Source: Alteromonas sp. ASW11-130 (lineage in GTDB: Bacteria; Pseudomonadota; Gammaproteobacteria; Enterobacterales; Alteromonadaceae). From it: a stretch of DNA of 64,000 nucleotides. Location of the stretch: assembly GCF_026183735.1 (NCBI RefSeq), contig NZ_JAPFRE010000035.1, positions 1 to 64,000 of the forward strand. The letters are read 5' to 3'. A program made the translations under genes and the position numbers. The notes under the pieces are model-generated. The model saw nothing but the letters and a program-made list of their open reading frames with translations, made no database searches and had not been told where the DNA came from. Positions 55,352 through 64,000 of this stretch are shown in pieces. Positions within the stretch are counted from its first letter, which is position 1, and each line of letters starts with the position of its first letter.

Positions 55352-56343
55352 TTAAACTTTCTACGAGAGAAACCCGCCAGCCCCAGTAGGCTTACAGCAA
55401 ATACCGCCAGAGTAGATGGTTCTGGTGCATCGATAGCGCGAACTACGAATGCACGATTAGCGAATTGCGCATTGAGCACGTTTACGCCGCGTTCCCGAGT
55501 AATGAATCCAACCTGCCCATCATCGAAGACTACGTCCAAACCGCTTAAACGAGTGATAAGTTCATAATCCCTGTGCCACATTGAGGCATCAACGCCGCCC
55601 ACTTTAAATTTAACCGAAAAGTCGACGAAACCCGGGCCCGAATCGACTACGTTAAGGTCAGTGCCCTCACCATCGGCAAAGCCAATAATTTTAAAGACGT
55701 CCGCACAGCCGTTTTCATTCACGGAATCTGGCGTACCAGAAGGAGGGCCAAAGGGACAGGTGCCTTCAGCATCCAGACCAACATTAGGTGTTTCCCAGAA
55801 ATCAACGATGAACTCCAGTTCAGGAGCAATTACTTCCGCACCAGCAGGAGTAACCGCCTGCAGATGAATACCATCTCTAATGGTCACTGTATCCAAGAAT
55901 TCGCCTGTAACAGGGTAGTTATCATGACGAAGTGCTGCACCCTGTCTAAATGCAGCATTATAGTCCATCCCTCTATCGACGGTCTGCGCGCTACCTTGCG
56001 GCGCGCCGCCGTTAATGTCTACCAAATTACCGTCTTCATCCCAGGTTTGAGTGGTGTTTTGGTCTACAAACGAATTGATACGAAGACAGCTTTGTCCAGC
56101 AGGCGTCACGGGATCTCCCCAGCACAAATTGTCTGGTAGTGAGCCTGTGGATAAAATTGATGGACCAAAATCTGAACTACTACCCGATGCTGTTACAGGA
56201 TTGGTTCCAGAGCCTTCTGAGGTCCAGCTACTGAAACCAGCTTCATTTTTAAAATTCCAGTCGGTGATTAACATTGGTTCTGCAAAAGTAGATGTGCTTG
56301 CTGCTATGGCTGTTGCCGCAGCGATTAGATTTGCTTTTTTCAT
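55348..56343 (-). CDS. PEP-CTERM sorting-domain protein, THxN-like
   Basis: A 331-residue exported protein: signal peptide (ATAIAASTSTFA), a beta-rich body, and a C-terminal PEP-CTERM tail APEPSTLAVFAVSLLGLAGFSRRKFK (PEP motif, hydrophobic helix, basic end). LRHDNYPV resembles the motif of the THxN family of such proteins. The tail is processed by an exosortase/XrtA-type enzyme and is linked to exopolysaccharide export; no exosortase is in this window. AAAGGAAAAGG precedes the ATG. Confidence 0.88.
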   Translation of the reverse strand: MKKANLIAAATAIAASTSTFAEPMLITDWNFKNEAGFSSWTSEGSGTNPVTASGSSSDFGPSILSTGSLPDNLCWGDPVTPAGQSCLRINSFVDQNTTQTWDEDGNLVDINGGAPQGSAQTVDRGMDYNAAFRQGAALRHDNYPVTGEFLDTVTIRDGIHLQAVTPAGAEVIAPELEFIVDFWETPNVGLDAEGTCPFGPPSGTPDSVNENGCADVFKIIGFADGEGTDLNVVDSGPGFVDFSVKFKVGGVDASMWHRDYELITRLSGLDVVFDDGQVGFITRERGVNVLNAQFANRAFVVRAIDAPEPSTLAVFAVSLLGLAGFSRRKFK

Positions 56344-56829
56344 AGTCTTACGTTCCTTTTCCTTTCATTAATCGCGAGTACCTCCGCGCCGGTTAAAAAT
56401 TGAGCATATCTTGTGCCATATTTCTATCCTACTGAAATGTAAGATTAAAAAAATTTAACAATTATCTTTAGATCACCCCTGTATAAAAAAGAGAAAGAGT
56501 GGTGTGTAAATAAGTCACTTACGTACCGGTCTCAAAGCTGAAACCTACGCGCCTTTGCACTTCTTGCTGCGAAAAACTTATTAACCATTGTGAAGCGAAG
56601 ATCCCCGAAATAGGATTGGTAAAGCATGGTTCCGAAAAGACTTTGCCCCGCTGATATTGTTAGACCATGTGACAGATTTATTACCGCAGATAATGGTGAA
56701 GCGATGGGGGGCGTCTTTGGTAAATGATGGGTAAGGTGGGCTTGTCTGTTACCGTTAGATAGCGCGTTTTTTCGCGGCCTGCCCATACAGTACTTATTCA
56801 TTAACTACTCCTGCGATACGACGTAGCGT
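56344..56829. other. Intergenic region upstream of the PEP-CTERM gene
   Basis: No intact gene. A 90-codon minus-strand frame (56532-56801) has no ribosome binding site and resembles no family known to me. The right half may be further debris of the PDZ gene fragment that follows. Confidence 0.4.
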
Positions 56830-57066
56830 TTTTTTCAGTCACGAACTTGACGAAGTAATAATTAAAGATGTCTTTTCTACCTCTGCGGCAGAAGAAACAG
56901 GCCTTAAAGCGGACGAAAAATACTAGCCATTGCTGGATGTAAAATGCCTGACTGGCGCGCTAGCAAAGCAATGAGATTGGTGAAACGGGCTCCTGGAGAC
57001 GGCTTACCTTTGGTTATTCAAGATAACCAGGAAAAACAAACCAATGTCATAATTCATGTGCGTTAG
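56830..57066 (+). pseudogene. Frameshifted PDZ-domain gene fragment
   Basis: One frame gives SHELDEVIIKDVFSTSAAEE, then TGLKADEK and a stop at 56924-56926; the next frame continues ILAIAGCKMPDWRASKAMRL to VIIHVR and TAG at 57064-57066. Joined, this is a typical PDZ fold core (AAEETGLKADxKILAIAGxxMPDW). One A missing from the A-run at 56916-56920 would explain the break. The upstream part of the gene is not recognisable. Possibly the end of a retropepsin-PDZ or similar protease. Confidence 0.5.
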
Positions 57067-57202
57067 GCGCCCTATTGTTACTCCTAAGCGTCAATAAGTA
57101 TAATGCGTTCCAAGCATCTAATAATGTACAGGGCTTTCAGCGACAACACACTAATCCACTTTAGCTAGATTCGAATATTAAATTAAGAGGTAGAACCTGC
57201 GT

Positions 57203-57520
57203 ATGTCACTCATCGTTAATACTCCACCGCCCCCTTACTACGCGGTCATCTTTACATCCCTTCAATCAGATAATCTGGAAGGCTATGTTGAAATGGCGAA
57301 CAAAATGTTTGAACTGGCGCAACAGCAGGCGGGATTTTTAGGTATTGAGTCGGCGAGAGAAGAGGTTGGCGTAACGGTTTCTTATTGGTCAGATCTGGCT
57401 TCAATCAAGCGTTGGAAATCGCACTCGGAACATTTGCTCGCCCAACAACTTGGAAAGAAGTGTTGGTATACCGCGTACAAGACCCGCATTGCCAGGGTTG
57501 AACGGGATTATGGTGATTAG
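57203..57520 (+). CDS. Antibiotic biosynthesis monooxygenase (ABM) domain protein
   Basis: A 105-residue small ferredoxin-like-fold protein of the ABM family: YAVIFTSLQSDNLEGYVEMANKMFELAQQQAGFLGIESARE, VTVSYWSDLASIKRWKSHSEHLLAQQ and WYTAYKTRIARVERDY. Members often act on quinone- or heme-like molecules; many are of unknown role. AGAGG lies before the ATG. Confidence 0.88.
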   Translation: MSLIVNTPPPPYYAVIFTSLQSDNLEGYVEMANKMFELAQQQAGFLGIESAREEVGVTVSYWSDLASIKRWKSHSEHLLAQQLGKKCWYTAYKTRIARVERDYGD

Positions 57521-58041
57521 CTCCTAACGCTTCGAATAAACCTGCCATAGAGTGAAGCTTGTTAAATTTTCGTTTGTCGGGGAACGCCATACCGCATTTA
57601 GAACAGTCTCGACTATTACCGGAAACAAACCTATTTGTATCTTGTATTCGCGTAAAATTCGCTTCCCGACCCCTTCTATTTAAAACGTTGCAAACGTATT
57701 CATAGCGCTTCTGATTCTTCGGAAAAAGCCTGTTCAGAATACTTAAGCTATTGAAAATAAAGGTTAATATGTATTGGTGACTATCAAGTCACCTAATTTG
57801 TAAAACTTTATGAAAGTAATTAACACTTGAGGATGTAAAGCTCTGGTTAATAGAATGTAAACCAAGCAATCGGGCCAATCTGCGTCTTCTTTCTAAGCTT
57901 AGCGAGCAATATTTGCTAGGTTAACAGGTGCATCGCCGTAAATTGCTGAACATATAAGAGTACTCGACCAGATGTTTTTGGGTTGGCGACTCCCGGTTTG
58001 TTGTAAATAACAAATAATTGCAAAAGGCGTTGGTGATAATT
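57521..58041. other. 521-base region upstream of the amylase-pullulanase
   Basis: No gene seen. It contains a CGTTGCAAACG near-palindrome around 57687 of the kind bound by LacI-type sugar regulators, and the perfect 7-4-7 palindrome at 57776-57793. The amylase ATG lacks a strong ribosome binding site. Confidence 0.4.
57776..57793. promoter_or_regulatory. Perfect 18-bp palindrome upstream of the starch enzyme gene
   Basis: GGTGACT ATCA AGTCACC is a perfect 7-bp inverted repeat 249 bases before the ATG. It may be an operator or an RNA hairpin; there is no T-run. Confidence 0.35.
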
Positions 58042-61000
58042 ATGCACAAGCTCAGTTCCCCCTCAATTATGTGGTTTATGCTACTTCTTTTATATGGTGT
58101 TGGCACGTCGCCAGCACACGCGGAAATAGAAGATGAAGTATTCTACTTTGTTATTCCCGATCGTTTTGACAACAAAAAAAGGGCCAATGATACCGGCGGT
58201 ATCCCTGGCGGCAAACAGGAGCATGGATTTGATCCAACTGACAGTCGCTATTACCACGGAGGAGATTTAGCGGGATTGACCAAACAACTACTCTATATTA
58301 AGCGCTTAGGGGTGACTTCCATTTGGATTAGTCCACCCTTTAAAAATAAACCCGTATCAGGTAATTCTGCCGCTTACCATGGTTACTGGGCGGTAGACTA
58401 TACGCAGATTGACCCTCATTGGGGCTCGAATAAAGAGCTTCAAAAGTTCATTAAGCGAGCCCATCGGTACCGTATGAAGGTTTATTTTGATGTAGTAATT
58501 AATCATACCGCCGACGTTATAAAATACGAGGAATGTCACACCGCTGAAGGTGATTTACTAGAGGGGTTGAGCCAATGCCCTTACCGTTCGATCGAAGCAT
58601 CACTGGAAAATCCATATAGCCCGTTCATCCCAAATGGTGAAGAATCTATCAAATCACCAGCGTGGTTAAACGATACAGCTTATTACAATAATCAAGGTGA
58701 TAGCACGTTCAGCGGGGAATCCTCGGTCTACGGCGACTTCTTAGGTCTGGATGATCTGGATACTGCAAATCCGGTGGTCGTTGAGGGCATGATAGCGCTT
58801 GCCAAACGGTGGATATCTGAGTTTGATATAGACGGAATGCGGGTGGATACCGTTAAACATGTGGATATGTCGTTATGGCAGGAATGGGTACCGGCTGTAC
58901 AGCAACACGCTGCCAGTTTAGGTAAATCTGAATTTTTCATATTTGGTGAAGTGTTCGATGGTTTCCCTGCTAATGCCGCTAAGTTCACTAAAGAAGGGAA
59001 GTTTCCATCGGTGCTTGATTTTGCCATGTATTACGCAATTAAGGACATGGTGGCCGATAGCCAAGGCACTGATCGCATGGCATGGGTGTTGTCCCAAGAT
59101 GATCACTACACTGATGCAGACAGTGATGCCAATCAGTTGATGACTTTTGTAAGTAACCACGATGTAGGCAGAATTGGCCACTTTATCGAGTCTATCCCTG
59201 GCCGTAGCGAAGAAGAAAAATTGGCACGGGCTAAACTTGCACAATCCATGTTGTATTTCACCCGTGGGGTGCCGGTTATGTATTACGGTGACGAACAGGG
59301 CTTTACCGGCGATGGAGGTGATGCAGAAGCCCGAGAAGATATGTTTGCCTCTCAGGTAGCTGAGTATAACGATAACAATCTGATCGGCACTGATGCTACT
59401 ACCGCTGATCGTAATTTTGACGCTCGACACCCTATTTTCCGCCACATAAGGCACCTTAGTCTTATTCGTCGAGCTTTCCCTGGGCTTCGTAACGGATTCC
59501 CTATCGTTCACCATAGCCAGGCTACACCAGGCATTTTCGCGATGTCACGAATTGATCCGCAATCGCATAAAGAAATGCTTGTATTATTTAATACCAGTAC
59601 GACGACCCAAGAGGTTGAATTAGATGTAATGGCCGACACGTACTATGAAGCCTTTCCACGCATACGATTTGGTCGTAGTGACGATGTTTACCCAGACGAT
59701 AGTAAGTTACGTATCAGTCTTGCCCCACTATCGACGAAAGTTTTCGCTTCACGCAACGCTTTACCGCTTCCATCGACCGTACCCGAAATCAGTTTTAGCT
59801 CCTTGGTTGAAGGAGATAAGGTGTCAGGGTTAGTTGAGGTTGCAACATTACTTTCTGGCAGCGACATCGATGCCTCGCCATTGCATCGAGTGCATTTCGA
59901 AGTAAGTGTGAATGGTGGTGAATTCACCTCGCTGGGCACAGACTACAACGCTGACTATCGCGTGTTCTTCAATACTGCTAATTACGCTGATGGTACTTCT
60001 TTTGTGTTTAGGGCGACTGTCGATAATTATGGTCAACAGCGTAATAGTACTCAGGTACAAGTAGAGAAAGGACGCCAGCCAGGGCTACAGATTTATTTTA
60101 AAAAACCAGAAGGGTGGAATGCGCCCAATATCTACTGGTGGAACGCTGATCCGCAACCCGGTGTAGATTGGCCAGGCACGGCAATGATGCATATAGCCGG
60201 TAACTGGTACTCGTTCCAGTTCGAAGAAGGCGTTTCCCGTGCCAACCTAATATTTAATGATGGCAGCACTCAAACCAGCGACTTGTATCGCGAAGATAAC
60301 GGTTGTTATGCCGATGGGCAATGGACAGATAGTTGCATCCTTCCTGGGCTGACCGTACGTTTCGAGAAACCTCAACATTGGGGTGACAATGTTAATATTT
60401 ATTGGTTCAACACACCCGGCCAAGATGATGCTATTTGGCCCGGCGTGCCCATGACGCTGTTGGATAATGGATTTTATGAATTCCAGTTTGATGCGGATGT
60501 TCGAATGGCTAATCTGGTTTTCAATGATGGCGCTGGCAACCAATCTTCTGATTTATATCGACAAGGAGACGGCTGTTATCAAGAAGAGCAATGGCGAGAT
60601 ATGTGTGACGTTGACACCAATGAAAAGCTTGGCATGACGGTATATTTTCGTCGTCCGCTTGACTGGAACGTACCCAATATCCATTACTGGTACCCAGATG
60701 GAGGCACCAGTTGGCCTGGTGAAGAAATGGATGCTATGGGGGATGATTGGTATAAGCTTCAGTTACCTGAAGGTGTGACCGCCGCCAATATGGTTATTAA
60801 CGATAAGACAGACGGAACTAACGGCCACCAAACAGCCGATCTTTATCGTGAAGGCGATGGTTGCTATGACTTAACTACGGACACATGGTCTGCCACCTGT
60901 GGCATTCCAGGTTATAACGTTTACTTTAAAAAGCCACAATCCTGGTCTTCTGCCAATGCCTATTTTTGGAATACCGAGCCGGTTAATGCTGGTAACGTAT

Positions 61001-64000
61001 CCTGGCCTGGCGAAGCGATGACGATGCTCGACGACACGTGGTATACCTATCAGTTACCTAACGGCGTACGAGGCTCCAACATTATTTTTAATAATGGCGG
61101 CGCCCCACAGACAGCTGACCTTTACCGTTACGGGGACGGATGTTATACGCTTGATAGCGGGTGGACAGATGGATGCGACTTACCACCAGAACCAATCACG
61201 GTTTACTTCTATAAACCCGCAGGTTGGGGCGATGACGTTAATATCTATTTCTGGAATACGGACGGTAGCCCTTCTTGGCCAGGAGTTCCTATGCAATCTA
61301 TGGGGGACAACTGGTTTAGCTTCACGTTTAATGCTGATGCGGGCCAACCTAACCTGATTTTTAATGACGGACAGGGGAACCAAACGCAAGATTTGTTAAA
61401 TGTTGTAGGGGGATGTTACGGAGAGTTTGGTGACTTTTGGCGCAAGTCGTGTTTATTGCCCAACACCCGCGATATTGAAATACAAAATCGTGCCGCCCAC
61501 TGGTTAAGCCGCGATGTAATAGCGTGGCAGCTAGCTGATAGCCGAGCAACTCAGTTCCGTTTGTATCACGCCAGTAATGCCACTATTAAAGTTGAAGACG
61601 GTCAAGTGACAGGAGCAGATGGCTATGTGAATCTTCAATTTATGCGAAACTTACCGGCCAATCTGCAAGACCAAAGCCCACATCTTGCCGCGTGGAACGG
61701 GTTCGCGCTTGATGGGAGTAATGCCGAAGCATTAATTAAAACCCAACTTGTAGTGGTTGCAATGGATGATGCGAATAATTTAATGCAGGCAACACGCGTA
61801 CAGATAGCCAGAGTGCTGGACGATCTATACGATTATAAAGGTGCGCTAGGTGTTAATTATTCCAGCGGCGTTCCCACCATTAGCTTGTGGGCACCCACTG
61901 CCCAAAGTGTCGAACTGGTACGCTATGATGCGCTGGGAAATGAAGTAGGTCGAAGCGCACCTACGTCTTCAGAACAAGGTGCTTATCACTTTGCGGGCCG
62001 CGCAGACTGGGATAAGCAATATTACCGCTTTGCGCTGACCGTTTATCACCCGCTAAGCGACCATATTGAATCCTATGAAGTGACCGATCCTTATTCAGTC
62101 AGCTTGTCTCAAAACAGCCGATTTAGTCAAATTCTGGATATTAGTAATGATCCTGCTTTAATGCCGGATGGCTGGCAAAGCCTCACCAAATCTTTACCAG
62201 AGTTTCAAGACATCTCGTTATATGAAGGACATATCCGAGATTTTAGCCAGAACGATAGCAGCGTGCCAGAAGCTTTACGCGGTAAGTATATGGCTTTCAC
62301 ACTAAACGGCGTGGACGGCGCGCCACTATCGAATGGCATGGCGCATTTACGCGCATTGCAACAGGCAGGGTTGACGCATTTCCACCTATTACCTGTATTT
62401 GATATTTCATCTATAAATGAAGATCCCGCTGAGCAAATAGATGTCTCAGATTCGTTCGCAGACTTATGTGCGATTAGTCAGGTACACGCGGTACAGTCCC
62501 GCTGCAGTACGCATGGTGATATGCCGATTGATGCAGTATTAACTGAACTGACTGAAAGTGATAACGCCACCGCTGAAGTGCAAGCGATTGTGACAGAAAT
62601 GGTAAACCGGGATAGCTTTAATTGGGGTTATGATCCGTTTCATTTCAATGCACCGGAGGGTAGCTACGCGAGTTCTCCAAACGGGGCGACACGCATTCTG
62701 GAATTCCGTGAAATGGTTAAAGCATTGGATGAAATAGGCCTGAATATGGTGATGGATGTGGTATATAACCATACGTCAGCATCGGGTTTGTGGGACAACG
62801 CGGTGCTGGATAAGGTAGTTCCGGGATACTATCATCGTCTTAACCCCATTTCCGGGGCTGTTGAAAACAGTACCTGCTGCGACAATACTGCTACCGAGCA
62901 TAAAATGATGGAGCGCTTGATGGTGGACAGCCTGGTGTTATGGGCGCGGGAGTTTAAGATAGATTCCTTCCGTTTTGATTTGATGGGGCATATCCCTAAA
63001 TCAGCTATGGTGGCGGCGCAAACGGCACTATCACAATTGACCCTGGCAGACGATGGCGTCGATGGCAGCAACATATATTTATATGGGGAAGGATGGAATT
63101 TTGGTGAAGTTGCTAATGATCAGCGCTTTGAACAAGCCACCCAGTTTAATATGGCAGGAACGGGCATTGCGACCTTTAATGACCGTATCCGTTCCGCCAT
63201 TCGTGGCGGTAATTTTACCGATTCGGGTCGTAGCCAAGGCTGGACAAGCGGTAACGAGCTCTTCCCTAATGGCTACGTAACGGGCGGCAGTTTAGCGGAT
63301 CAGGCCGATCGGATCAGGATTGGGCTAGCGGGTAATCTGCAAACATTTCCATTCGTCGATCACAGTGGTTCGTTAAATACAGGGATGGGCTATGCTGGAG
63401 TAGGTTATACGCTTGATCCACAAGAATCAGTTAATTATGTCGATAAGCACGACAATGAAACCTTATGGGATAACACGCAGGCAAAATTGCCCAGCAGCAT
63501 GAGCGCCGAGGATCGCGTAAGAGTGCATATGTTAAGTAATGCGCTAATCAATTACGGGCAAGGAGTTCCTTTTTATCAAATGGGAACGGATTTGTTGCGC
63601 AGTAAATCGCTTGATAGAAATTCTTATAATTCGGGTGATTGGTTTAATGCTATAGATTTCACCGCTACGGACAATAACTGGGCAAAAGGGTTACCACCAG
63701 CTCAGGATAACGAGACGCGTTGGGAGACGATGGCCGATATTTTGGATAACGGGAATATTGAGGTGACTTCAGCTCATATTGGGCTGGCACACAATACCTT
63801 CAAAGACCAGCTAAGGGTGCGTTACTCCTCACCTTTATTTCGTTTAAATGATGCGCCACAGGTTATCCAGCGGGTAAGCTTTGGCAACACCGGACCTAAC
63901 CAAATTCCCGGCCTAATTGCAATGGCTATAAGCGACGGTATATGTGCAGGTGCAGATCTGGACCCAAATTATGATGGGGCACTCATTTTGTTTAATGCGG
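58042..64000 (+). CDS. Exported alpha-amylase/pullulanase (amylopullulanase), 3' end beyond window
   Basis: The frame stays open from the ATG at 58042 to the window edge: 1986 codons so far. A signal peptide (about 1-32) leads into a GH13 alpha-amylase domain with DVVINH (Asp150), nucleophile Asp269 (GMRVDTVKH), acid Glu303 (FGEVFD) and Asp374 (FVSNHD). After a beta linker come five repeats of about 90 residues starting near 682, 771, 865, 958 and 1052, each with YF/RF-K/R-P...W...WPG...DLYR...GCY, resembling CBM26-type starch-binding modules. From about 1144 follows a pullulanase part: YEGHIRDF, NWGYDPFHFNAPEGS (1527), DVVYNHT (1572), Asp1646 (SFRFDLMGH), Glu1683 (GEGWN), Asp1804 (DKHDNETLWD). 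It should hydrolyse both alpha-1,4 and alpha-1,6 bonds of starch or glycogen outside the cell. Confidence 0.95.
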   Translation, partial: MHKLSSPSIMWFMLLLLYGVGTSPAHAEIEDEVFYFVIPDRFDNKKRANDTGGIPGGKQEHGFDPTDSRYYHGGDLAGLTKQLLYIKRLGVTSIWISPPFKNKPVSGNSAAYHGYWAVDYTQIDPHWGSNKELQKFIKRAHRYRMKVYFDVVINHTADVIKYEECHTAEGDLLEGLSQCPYRSIEASLENPYSPFIPNGEESIKSPAWLNDTAYYNNQGDSTFSGESSVYGDFLGLDDLDTANPVVVEGMIALAKRWISEFDIDGMRVDTVKHVDMSLWQEWVPAVQQHAASLGKSEFFIFGEVFDGFPANAAKFTKEGKFPSVLDFAMYYAIKDMVADSQGTDRMAWVLSQDDHYTDADSDANQLMTFVSNHDVGRIGHFIESIPGRSEEEKLARAKLAQSMLYFTRGVPVMYYGDEQGFTGDGGDAEAREDMFASQVAEYNDNNLIGTDATTADRNFDARHPIFRHIRHLSLIRRAFPGLRNGFPIVHHSQATPGIFAMSRIDPQSHKEMLVLFNTSTTTQEVELDVMADTYYEAFPRIRFGRSDDVYPDDSKLRISLAPLSTKVFASRNALPLPSTVPEISFSSLVEGDKVSGLVEVATLLSGSDIDASPLHRVHFEVSVNGGEFTSLGTDYNADYRVFFNTANYADGTSFVFRATVDNYGQQRNSTQVQVEKGRQPGLQIYFKKPEGWNAPNIYWWNADPQPGVDWPGTAMMHIAGNWYSFQFEEGVSRANLIFNDGSTQTSDLYREDNGCYADGQWTDSCILPGLTVRFEKPQHWGDNVNIYWFNTPGQDDAIWPGVPMTLLDNGFYEFQFDADVRMANLVFNDGAGNQSSDLYRQGDGCYQEEQWRDMCDVDTNEKLGMTVYFRRPLDWNVPNIHYWYPDGGTSWPGEEMDAMGDDWYKLQLPEGVTAANMVINDKTDGTNGHQTADLYREGDGCYDLTTDTWSATCGIPGYNVYFKKPQSWSSANAYFWNTEPVNAGNVSWPGEAMTMLDDTWYTYQLPNGVRGSNIIFNNGGAPQTADLYRYGDGCYTLDSGWTDGCDLPPEPITVYFYKPAGWGDDVNIYFWNTDGSPSWPGVPMQSMGDNWFSFTFNADAGQPNLIFNDGQGNQTQDLLNVVGGCYGEFGDFWRKSCLLPNTRDIEIQNRAAHWLSRDVIAWQLADSRATQFRLYHASNATIKVEDGQVTGADGYVNLQFMRNLPANLQDQSPHLAAWNGFALDGSNAEALIKTQLVVVAMDDANNLMQATRVQIARVLDDLYDYKGALGVNYSSGVPTISLWAPTAQSVELVRYDALGNEVGRSAPTSSEQGAYHFAGRADWDKQYYRFALTVYHPLSDHIESYEVTDPYSVSLSQNSRFSQILDISNDPALMPDGWQSLTKSLPEFQDISLYEGHIRDFSQNDSSVPEALRGKYMAFTLNGVDGAPLSNGMAHLRALQQAGLTHFHLLPVFDISSINEDPAEQIDVSDSFADLCAISQVHAVQSRCSTHGDMPIDAVLTELTESDNATAEVQAIVTEMVNRDSFNWGYDPFHFNAPEGSYASSPNGATRILEFREMVKALDEIGLNMVMDVVYNHTSASGLWDNAVLDKVVPGYYHRLNPISGAVENSTCCDNTATEHKMMERLMVDSLVLWAREFKIDSFRFDLMGHIPKSAMVAAQTALSQLTLADDGVDGSNIYLYGEGWNFGEVANDQRFEQATQFNMAGTGIATFNDRIRSAIRGGNFTDSGRSQGWTSGNELFPNGYVTGGSLADQADRIRIGLAGNLQTFPFVDHSGSLNTGMGYAGVGYTLDPQESVNYVDKHDNETLWDNTQAKLPSSMSAEDRVRVHMLSNALINYGQGVPFYQMGTDLLRSKSLDRNSYNSGDWFNAIDFTATDNNWAKGLPPAQDNETRWETMADILDNGNIEVTSAHIGLAHNTFKDQLRVRYSSPLFRLNDAPQVIQRVSFGNTGPNQIPGLIAMAISDGICAGADLDPNYDGALILFNA

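Noticed and set aside
56532-56801. 89-codon minus-strand open frame
   Set aside because: No start signal and no recognisable family; lies in a region with signs of gene decay.

Overview
The window looks like chromosome of a marine gammaproteobacterium of the Alteromonadales (Alteromonas, Salinimonas or Aestuariibacter type). This is inferred from the full Na+-NQR operon with apbE and nqrM, FabV, an Oar-type TonB-dependent receptor, the DUF4212/VC_2705-type symporter pair, a divergent argR/mdh pair, a THxN-type PEP-CTERM protein and a very large secreted starch enzyme. No insertion sequence, phage gene, CRISPR array or rRNA gene was seen; there is one tRNA-Leu(CAG). Both window edges cut genes: the end of tuf on the left and the amylase-pullulanase on the right.

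Layout. 1-112: 3' end of tuf and its terminator. 200-11,760: the most unusual region. Two paralogous secreted subtilases with SLH-like C-terminal repeats bracket a signalling set. The second protease heads a six-gene minus-strand operon: protease, secreted protein, FHA-GAF protein, membrane Ser/Thr kinase with TPRs, soluble histidine kinase, LuxR-type response regulator. A near-palindromic site, TAGGGGTAAACCCCTA, occurs upstream of each protease and once more upstream of a possible small RNA. In all three cases it lies exactly 39 bp ahead of a -10-like hexamer. I read this as one regulon in which the kinases and the response regulator control the proteases, and possibly an RNA.

11,859-20,846: aldo/keto reductase, acs, a minus-strand rimK / M14-type deacylase / retropepsin-like operon (addition and probable removal of glutamate tails), a short MscS channel, and a sodium:solute symporter with its small subunit that could feed acetate to Acs. 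20,931: tRNA-Leu. 21,264-28,592: a membrane-anchored DEDDh exonuclease, small membrane and secreted proteins, a TPR lipoprotein, a 2OG-Fe(II) oxygenase, and a nucleoside transporter with uridine kinase. 28,704-33,937: a two-gene periplasmic-sensor-like unit divergent from a TonB-dependent receptor.

34,072-57,520: central metabolism and energy (DJ-1-like protein, argR/mdh, ppc, fklB, a TRAP transporter, fabV, nqrABCDEF, apbE, nqrM), dinB with a perfect LexA box, a DUF1653 protein, a secreted MBL hydrolase, a PEP-CTERM protein, an ABM-family protein and two decayed gene fragments. 58,042-64,000: the first 1986 codons of an exported enzyme with an alpha-amylase domain, five starch-binding-like repeats and a pullulanase domain. 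Related 7-bp tandem repeats (AAGTGCT, AAGTGAC, AAGTAAC) appear in three separate intergenic sites.
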